A stretch of 64,000 nucleotides of DNA from Dendrophyllia cribrosa. Taxonomy: Eukaryota; Cnidaria; Anthozoa; Scleractinia; Dendrophylliidae. The stretch covers positions 33,458,637 through 33,522,636 of the forward strand of contig JAJLRJ010000009.1 of NCBI GenBank assembly GCA_024195265.1, in the 5' to 3' direction. How positions within the stretch are numbered: the first letter of the stretch is position 1; each line of letters begins with the position of its first letter. Shown here one piece after another: positions 57,261 through 64,000 of this stretch. A program made the position numbers and the translations under genes. A model generated the notes under the pieces. That model was not told the origin of the DNA. It searched no databases and was given only the letters and a program-made list of their open reading frames with translations.

Positions 57261-57654
57261 TCTGCGTACGAGATTGGGCAAAATTGTGGCAGGGGTGTTA
57301 CTTTAAAAAGCTTTATATCTTGGGCCTTTGGAAGCCGATTTCGCTAAAACTTGACAGATATATTGAGGAATAATGGAAGTTTACCAGTACTATTTCTTAC
57401 TGCAATGAATCGCGCTTTACGGTAATGCTATAATGTACATAACAGGGACCGCGGAGCAAGGTGACAAGTGGGAGGGCTGACAATGTCTGAAACCGATTTT
57501 TTGATTTCGACTTTAATTAAAAGTTATTAGCTTTTAAAGGAGTAAAACTGTCCATGTTAGAATTTAAGGCCTTGTATATCTTCCCTTTGAAAGCCTATTA
57601 AAAAAAATTTGCGTCATATATGACAATCTAGAATACAGTTACACGAGAATTTAG

Positions 57655-58511
57655 TTTTATCGACTGAGTCGATAAGGTAAATTGACCACCGTAAAAAGAT
57701 ACAAATAGCTGACGTTTCGAGCGCTAGCCCTTCGTCGGAGCGAATCAAGGAATTGTGGGTAGTGTGTGGTTTTATATAGTAAGCGGTGGAGCTATGCTAT
57801 TGGTGGAAATTTGGTGACGTGAAAAACAAATGTAAATTAGTTGAATGAAAAGCGTTCGTTGATTCCGTGGGGTTTGAGAGTGCCGATTTGAAAGATGATT
57901 TTTTGTTCTAGGTTTTTACGGCTTTCTGTGTTACCCTGGTGTAGGGAAAGGCCGCAGATTGTCATGTGTTGTTTAGAATGGTTAGTAAGATTAAAATGGC
58001 GCGCGACTGGTTTGGATACGTCTTTGTCATTTTTTTCAACGTCTCGGAGATGTTCACGAAAACGGTCGCCCAGTTTCCTCCCTGTTTCGCCAATGTATAT
58101 CTTTTTGCAAAAAGTACATGTTATGCAGTAGATAACATTTACGGAGGTGCATGTAAAACGATCAGTGATTTTAATAGATCGTTTGGGTCCTGTTATTTTG
58201 TCCGCGTTGTGAATGAAAGGACAAGTGTTACATCATGTGCGTGTGCATTTGAAAGTTCCCGGTTCATCGTCAGATTTCAGTGCGCTCGTAACTAGAAAGT
58301 TGCTTATGTTTTTGTCACGTTTGAATGAAATTAGTGGGGGTTGTGAAAAAATTCTGCCAGTTTCGGGGTCGTTTTGGAGTAATTTGAAATACAATACAGC
58401 TAGTTTACCTCCCTGCCTTGTCATCTCATGAAATTCAAAATCCGCGCTGAATTCTTGGACACAACGTTGCTTGTTTTTACGCTTCCAAAGGCTTAATTCC
58501 CGATCAAACAT
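57655..58511 (-). mobile_element. Penelope-like retroelement remnant with GIY-YIG endonuclease
   Basis: The minus-strand frame 58511 to 57837 reads ETGRIFSQPPLISFKRDKNI, DDEPGTFKCTRT, an in-frame TGA (58233-58235), then CNTCPFIHNADKITGPKRS, NVIYCITCTFCKKIYIGE, TGRRLGDRFREHLRDVEK, CGLSLHQGNTESRKNLEQK and ends GINERFSFN-TAA (57837-57839). KIYIGETG..RF.EHL is the GIY-YIG nuclease signature, and the preceding Cys cluster is also family-typical. The reverse transcriptase body is missing. The 3' flank has the hairpin GGGCTAGCGCTC followed by GAAACGTC. Confidence 0.8.
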
Positions 58512-58754
58512 GAATGCAGAAATATATTTATGGTAATTTTGCTAATTTTAATCCACGGGCTATTGTGAACACTTCATGCAGAAAGAACAATGCGTTGCAA
58601 TGGGCCTTTATCACGCGGCGGCCATGTTGATTCCCAGGAGAATAAAATGCTTTGTTTTCCTCTGCTTAACCTCGTTCTCAACTTTTTCACTGCGAGGCTT
58701 GGGGGGTAAATCTTTTGTTTTTATACAAAATGGCGGGGCGTGATAAAGGCCCAT

Positions 58755-59415
58755 AGTGGCTGCGGTCACAACTACGACGTAACTAAAGTTTAACTTAAGT
58801 TAGTCTCAAGTTACGTGACGTCATACCTAACTGTAGTTAGTGCTTTCGGTCGACTTTGCGGTCACACCACGCAGTTAACTACAGTTAGTTCTAATTAGCC
58901 TATGGATGACGTCAGAATTAAGAGGTTCGTGACGGCCCTTATTGTTGATCCGTGAAATGTCAACATAGTTGACCGACGTAAAGTGTTCTAGTTTTTCTTT
59001 TTTTTTCGTGCGGCAAACCGTTGGAGAAAAATGATAAATAGATGAGAATTTTAACGGATGCTCGACGCCGGGTACACCTGTTGCTACCTTGTTGTATGTA
59101 AATTTTTTGTTTGTTGTTTTTGGTTTCTCCCTCGCTTCACGCTTGGTTTTTATTTTTCATATTTATATATGCTCATCTCGCACGTGCGAAAAGAATTGTC
59201 ACATTCTGATTGGTTGTTTGTTTGTAAACTTAAGACTAACCCATGAACCCTGCTTGGGTATAACTATAGTTAGTCTGTATTGTTTTGGATCACCGAGGCG
59301 TCAATTTTCTAACTATAGTTAGAGCGAACAGAGAAGCGGTCACATTACCGAAATAGCTAACTATTGTTATCCCCGTCTAAACTATAGTTAGTAGCCCAGA
59401 TGTGACCGCAGCCAT
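58755..59415. mobile_element. TIR element with GGCTGCGGTCACA ends
   Basis: GTGGCTGCGGTCACA at the left is inverted as TGTGACCGCAGCCA at the right. Internal AACTATAGTTAG and AACTACAGTTAG palindromes recur at least seven times. It has no transposase. Confidence 0.7.
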
Positions 59416-59477
59416 TGCCCTCTATGTCTTGAAAGACTAATTATAGTATTTTATAGACCTCGTTAGCGGTCACATAC

Positions 59478-59700
59478 CGTAATTTATTTATTTACTTATT
59501 TTTTAACATTTATTTATACACGGTTTAAAAAAGAAATACATCAGCAGGTAAATTAAATACTAATGTAAACATTATTATAATCATTAACTAAACCTGTTTT
59601 CCATGAATGCCGTGTCTCTAATTTGTTATAAAGTTAAGATTCACTGATCTCTTAAATTGATTGAGTGATTTTGTCTCCCTAAGATCAAAAGCTGGTATTA
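59478..59700 (-). mobile_element. LINE 3' end fragment
   Basis: On the minus strand TTCATGGAAAACAGGTTTAG (AFMENRF-type C terminus) matches the end of the 54-kb LINE (AFMENRLQF). It is followed by ATAAATAAATGTTAAAAAAT. Confidence 0.55.
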
Positions 59701-59767
59701 AACGTAAAAGAGACAGGTGTGAGATTGATCGTTTCATTCAGATTCCCTTAACAATCGATTTTCTATA

Positions 59768-59927
59768 CAGTTGAATCCCGATAACTCGAACCTCTTGCTA
59801 ACTCGAACCAAACGTTTTTCCCTTGGCTAAAGATGGCTTGCAAATTTACCCTCGGCAACTCGAACCTTCGATATCTCGAACCAAATTTCCCTCTCCCCTG
59901 GAGGTTCGAGTTATCGGGATTCTACTG
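59768..59927. mobile_element. pogo/Tigger-type MITE, second copy
   Basis: CAGTTGAATCCCGATAACTC and GAGTTATCGGGATTCTACTG ends with TA flanks. The interior has repeated AACTCGAAC. Confidence 0.85.
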
Positions 59928-60218
59928 TATATATTCTGTCTTACAGGAAGAGCGCGCGCTCCGTTTACTGTATATAGTTAGTTCTGGGGTTAGTTAAATC
60001 AGAAATCGCAATTTTAAAAATAACAAAAATAACGTTAGAGCGATTATATAGTTTTGTCTCCTCGGACTGCTCGTTGTCTACAGAATTTATGACACAAGAT
60101 TCTTTCGTGGAGATGTTGATTTTAATCCATCTGCTTACAACAAAAAGGCCAACAAAAACTCTTACGGACGATTAGGTTTATGAGCTCCATTAAGTAAAAC
60201 CTGGTTAAAGAACATTTA

Positions 60219-60486
60219 GAGCGGTTTTCAATGGAGTATCGAAAGTAACTTAGCGATTGCTTTGGTTTTGCATTGCTACGGCTTGTGATTGGCTTAAAAA
60301 TCTCGCGCCACCTTTTCAACCAATCAGAAGTAAAACCAAAACCCATTGTGACTTTCCCGCGCTTGCGGCTGGTTACATGTACTTGCTCTGAGTTCTGATT
60401 GGTTCATTGGATTGTCTGCGCGTGTTGTGATTGGCCAGAGTAATTACTTTCGTTTTGCTTTTACGACACTTAATTGAAAACCACTC
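60219..60486. mobile_element. GAGCAGTTTTCAATTG-family MITE (copy 4)
   Basis: The ends are GAGCGGTTTTCAATGGAGTA and TAATTGAAAACCACTC with TA flanks. Confidence 0.85.
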
Positions 60487-60711
60487 TAAAGTAGGTCTAA
60501 CTTTGCTTATTAGAAGCACAGTCTTAGTCGGTTTAAACCACACTCTGTTACTAAACCTTGTCTAACAAACGTTTCATAGATTATTTGTATAAATGGCCTA
60601 AAATGTGACTAAATCAACCGCAAGAATATAAATCGGTGTTGGAGTAATGTTTGACTCTCGCAATCGAAATTATCATATATTACAGTAATATATGAACTAC
60701 TTTTTTATCGT

Positions 60712-60876
60712 AAGGCCGATTTACACGGTACAACTTTATCGCATGCGAAACGCTCAAACCATGCTTGCTACATGCTTACAACACGAATTGCTTCGTGCAA
60801 ATCAACTCAAGTCATATCGTAAGCATGGCGTAAGCGTGTCGTATGCAATAAAGTTGTACCGTGTAAATCGGCCTGT
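60712..60876. mobile_element. MITE with AGGCCGATTTACACGGTACA ends
   Basis: The TIRs AGGCCGATTTACACGGTACA and TGTACCGTGTAAATCGGCCT extend through ACTTTATCGCATGCGA / TCGTATGCAATAAAGT. Confidence 0.85.
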
Positions 60877-61023
60877 ACGAAGATACCCTACAAATCATTT
60901 TTCCAGTCCAATGACCAAAATCATATATCGTATGTTTGATTCACAAAATTGTTTTCTACAACTCATTCTACATTACTCGCTAACTAGGTCCAGCTCCACG
61001 AAGAAGGATGAAGGAATCACGTT

Positions 61024-64000
61024 TTAATTTATTCCACAGTGGTTCAGCTCGCGAGAAAGCTGGCACAATACACAGAGTGGGCAAAACTGCACCGCACAGT
61101 AATCATTGCACAGGGAACCCTGGAAAAGTAAGAGAGAAAATTCGTAAGGTTGTCACTGGTATGGCGTCCATGCCATATGTAGGCAAACTCACTTTCCGGA
61201 CATGTCGGCTTACTTACGGCCCTTTCAGTAGAGCAAAAGTCTTCGGGTTGGTCGCGAAACTTCGGTTTCGTCTTTTTCAATTGTCAATATCGTCTGCTAA
61301 ACATGTTTTCGATGCCTTTACTTGCCCTTTCAGGAAAAATCTCGTCCACATTTTCAAAACTGTTCGCCATGTTGGACGAAACAGAGAAAACAAATTCTCC
61401 ATGACGTCAGATGTACGTCTGTACTCTAATAGATCAATGACCAGAGGATTGTGTTGTTGGCGCGCTCTGATTGGCTACTGAAACTCGGGATAGCAAGTGC
61501 TATTCAGCCCCAAACAATTTGCAAATTGTAATCATTGACAGGAATAAATGAGTTAAAAATCATCATTTTCGTGCTATATCATCTCATTGTTTTAGTATAT
61601 ATTTCAACAACTATTCAACTCAGTGTCGGTGGCCAGTGGTGGATATTTACACTTCCACTTTGGTGAAAAGTTGTTAATTATTACTATTAGGTAGCCGGCC
61701 TACCTGAATGTTCTGCTGCATTCTGAGTTTGACCCTCAGTCCTGTCAGAGCTCCTGGGCAGCATGTGGCAAACATATACCCTTCACCCATTCTTGAGGAA
61801 ATATCGCACAGTAAAAAGCAAGGACAGAAGTATCCCAAACAGCCTGCAGTAAAAACAAACATGTTACGCGTAGAGCAGTTTTCCATTGAGTGTCGTTAGA
61901 CCCAAACCAAAGTAATCACTCTGGCCAATCACAAAGGGGAATACAATCCAATGAACCAATCAGAGCTGGGAGCAAACAAACATATAGCTTGCGCCAAGCG
62001 CGGGAAAGCGCGTGCAGGAAAGTCGCAGTTGGTTCTGGTTGTATTTCTGATTGGTTGAGAAATTGGCGCGAGATTTTTAGCCAATCATAAAGTGTTACAA
62101 TGTATGTAAAACCATAGTATTCGTGAAATTTCCCGGTTTCAACACTCAGTTGATTTCTTAGCAGCCTAAGTGGTGTTTTAAGCGCCACAAGACAGCAGCA
62201 TTTTGGTGGTCCGAGCCGGAGGCTTTTTCCAGAAAAAATGTTGAAATTACAGTCAACTCTCTCAGACGGACACCGTCGGGACCGGCCCCAACTGTCCGTC
62301 TTAGAGAGATTTCCGGCTTATGGAGAGACAAAGCCGAACGTGACACCAGGTTTCAAAGTAACCGTTGTCCGTCTTAGAGAGCTGTCCGTCTTGGTTACAG
62401 TAAAATGACTGAACAAACGGCTGGGACCAACACCACGGAGGCCGTGCGTTTCTCGAAACTCCCGAAAACTTTTCGGGCCCGAAAGCGATTTTTGAAATTC
62501 AATCTCTTACAATTCGCGGTGAAGTTTTTAGGCCGAAAACGAGTGCTAAGTTTCTCGTCGACTTAAGATTTTATTGCTTAGCTTTCAAAACGAACGAAAA
62601 TTGAATCTGTTGGTAAATAGCCTGCACATGGGCCCGAAAAGTCTTCGAGAGTTTTGAGAAACGCACGCCAGGTTTCCGTCTTATAGAGGTGTCCGTTAAG
62701 AGAGAGTTGACTGTATTGAGACAAGGAAACGCCACAATGGCTTCATCTTGGTCAATACTATAAACAAAACGTCTTATCAGCGTTAATTATCCATTCACTC
62801 GCTAAACCATTCCCAATTCTATAAACGTCAAACAAAACAGAGCCGATTTTTTTGCGCAACTAAAGGCGATGTTACACGAGACGATTTTTAACGACAACTT
62901 GCAATGTAAATGAGGTTACACAAAATTTGATTGGTTCAGCACCTCATTTGCATTGCAAGTTGTCGTTAAAAATCGTCTCGTGTAACATCGCCTTATGGCC
63001 CTGTCACACTATTGCGTATCGTACTAGCGTATGCGAGCGTATGAAAAATATCACTCATACGCTCGTATACGCTGACATACGCTAGGGGTACGTTAGGCAT
63101 AGGTTGTATACATTTCAAGCACGGTCGCATACGGTGGCATACGCTGGCATACGGCGAGGCAGAAAAAAATTTTAAAGCTTGCTTAAAAATTTTGTGCGTA
63201 TTCGGACGTATGGTTTAGACGCTAAGCATACGCTAGGCATACGCTGAATACGCGAGAGTTACGCTAGAGGTACGTTACCCATAGGTCAAGTACGCTGGTC
63301 AAACGCTCTATTTTCAAGGGCATTTTGTGCGTATGAAAATCATTTTATGAATTTTCATACGCAACTCATACGTTTCTCTCATACGCAATAGTGTGACAGG
63401 GCCTTTAAAGGACCATGTCCTGGCTGATATAACGTGTTTTTATTATTATGGCCAGAAGCTTACTTTATTATCTTGAAATAGAAAAATAAAATCGCCAAAA
63501 GGGGCAGGCATTGTCCCTATGAGGCGGGTTCCACGTGATTGCCATTTTCCCGCCACTTAACATGGCTTCAATGGAAATAACTCTCTGCTCATCTCATGAA
63601 TCTATATTATAGGGTGTTTGGAAATTTTTGGGTGATTTTTGGATATGTTTGGGAGGAAATCGTTTTTCTAAAAGGATTCGTAAAATTTAGGGAATAAGAA
63701 ATATTGAAGATTTAATAAGTATTACAATTTGAATTTGAAGTTGAAAATTAGTAGATGGACACCAAAATAGTTCACTATTAACCTGGGGTGCTCTTGCGTG
63801 AGCATCAACTGTCTGTAGTCGTTGTTACAAAATTCATTTTCTTTCTTCTATCCCTTGTTTGAACCTCTTAAAATTTCATTGAAATTCACGTGTACCCGCC
63901 TTAACTTACAAGAATAGCAGTCCTCAAAGCAGCCACATAATCCAGAGTGCCAATCACGCATTCCTTGCTGTAAAATCAGCGGTGACGGTTGATTCACAAC
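61024..64000 (-). CDS. PLAC8 domain protein, diverged paralogue E (5' end outside window)
   Basis: Exons (minus strand): 63910 to beyond 64000, 61704-61843, 61024-61119. Phases are 1 and 0 as in A-D, but exon 2 is one codon shorter and exon 3 one codon longer. Partial exon 1: VVNQPSPLILQQGMRDW then HSGLCGCFEDCYS. Exon 2: CCLGYFCPCFLLCDISSRM, GEGYMFATCCPGALTGLRVK and LRMQQNIQ. Exon 3: GSLCNDYCAVQFCPLCVLCQ, LSREL, ending NHCGIN-stop. The PLAC8 core (DW-SGL-C, CPCFLLC, CC, CND, CxxC, REL) is intact. The CQMDREL of A-D is CQLSREL here. It was separated from the array long before A-D diverged from each other. The start codon is not in the window. Confidence 0.85.
61873..62160. mobile_element. GAGCAGTTTTCAATTG-family MITE (copy 5), PLAC8-E intron 1
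   Basis: The left end GAGCAGTTTTCCATTGAGTG is intact with TA; the right end is degraded (CAACACTCAGTTGATTTCTT). It starts 30 bp upstream of exon 2. Confidence 0.75.
62250..62713. mobile_element. pogo-type element with CAGTCAACTCTCTC ends
   Basis: The ends CAGTCAACTCTCTCAGACGG and AGAGAGAGTTGACTG have TA flanks. Repeated internal TGTCCGTCTTAGAGAG. It is the likely source type of the tandem array at 24026-24475. Confidence 0.8.
62864..62994. mobile_element. Palindromic MITE with AAGGCGATGTTACACGAGAC ends
   Basis: Near-perfect arms of about 56 bp through GATTTTTAACGACAACTTGC and ATTGGTTC-containing spacer. Confidence 0.85.
62997..63403. mobile_element. MITE with GGCCCTGTCACACTATTGCG ends
   Basis: The TIR GGCCCTGTCACACTATTGCG (then TAT) is inverted at the right end. 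The interior is a string of CATACGCT-like 8-10 bp direct and inverted repeats. It begins two bases after the previous MITE. Confidence 0.85.
63404..63520. mobile_element. Truncated GGGACAC-type MITE
   Basis: TTTAAAGGACCATGTCCTGG, then TTATTATGGCCAGAAGC, matches the left part of the family; the rest is absent. It directly abuts the preceding MITE. Confidence 0.6.

Overview
This is an intron- and transposon-rich eukaryotic window. It has about 60% A+T, spliced genes with GT-AG introns, cysteine-rich PLAC8 paralogues, Penelope-like retroelements and dozens of fold-back or terminal-inverted-repeat (TIR) elements. This profile fits an anthozoan cnidarian, most likely a stony coral. That assignment is an inference from protein character and repeat types, not from a database match. 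Real genes occupy little of the DNA, and most open frames over 60 codons are chance frames inside repeats.

Layout. Position 1-156 holds the last codons of a plus-strand membrane protein. From 4.7 to 32.8 kb lies a tandem array of four complete PLAC8-domain genes (A 4699-6826, B 15776-18147, C 23841-25985, D 28828-31719). All are on the minus strand and all share one three-exon design (112 + 143 + 93 coding bases). A fifth, more diverged member (E, 61024 to beyond 64000) has the same intron phases and runs off the right edge. Similar 5' leader segments with a matching splice donor lie upstream of B, C and D, and similar 3' untranslated sequence follows B, C and D, so whole transcription units were duplicated. 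Between D and E, the minus strand carries TSR3 (five exons, 46105-56322; 18S rRNA aminocarboxypropyl transferase) and what looks like the last exon of an Asp-rich acidic protein (40838-41270).

Mobile DNA fills the spaces. A P-element-like transposon (7655-11603) has 43-bp perfect TIRs and a 7-bp target duplication. It carries a THAP transposase gene with a nonsense codon and a missing catalytic end, plus an antisense zinc-finger gene. A Mutator-like element (19080-20111) carries a RecQ-type helicase fragment and a retroelement fragment. A hAT-like element lies at 33623-35758. There are two Penelope-like remnants with GIY-YIG domains, several LINE 3' ends, tRNA-derived SINEs, pogo/Tigger-type MITEs and many palindromic MITEs, some nested in one another. 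Two insertions touch genes directly: a pogo-type end abuts the 5' splice site of PLAC8 gene D intron 2, and a LINE 3' end runs into the last coding exon of TSR3.

I found no CRISPR array, operon or obvious multi-gene molecular system. The most unusual items are the PLAC8 array with its insertions, a fold-back element with two opposed tRNA-like sequences (two copies), the P-like element with its antisense zinc-finger gene, and a recurring hairpin-plus-GAAAC motif in Penelope-related sequence.
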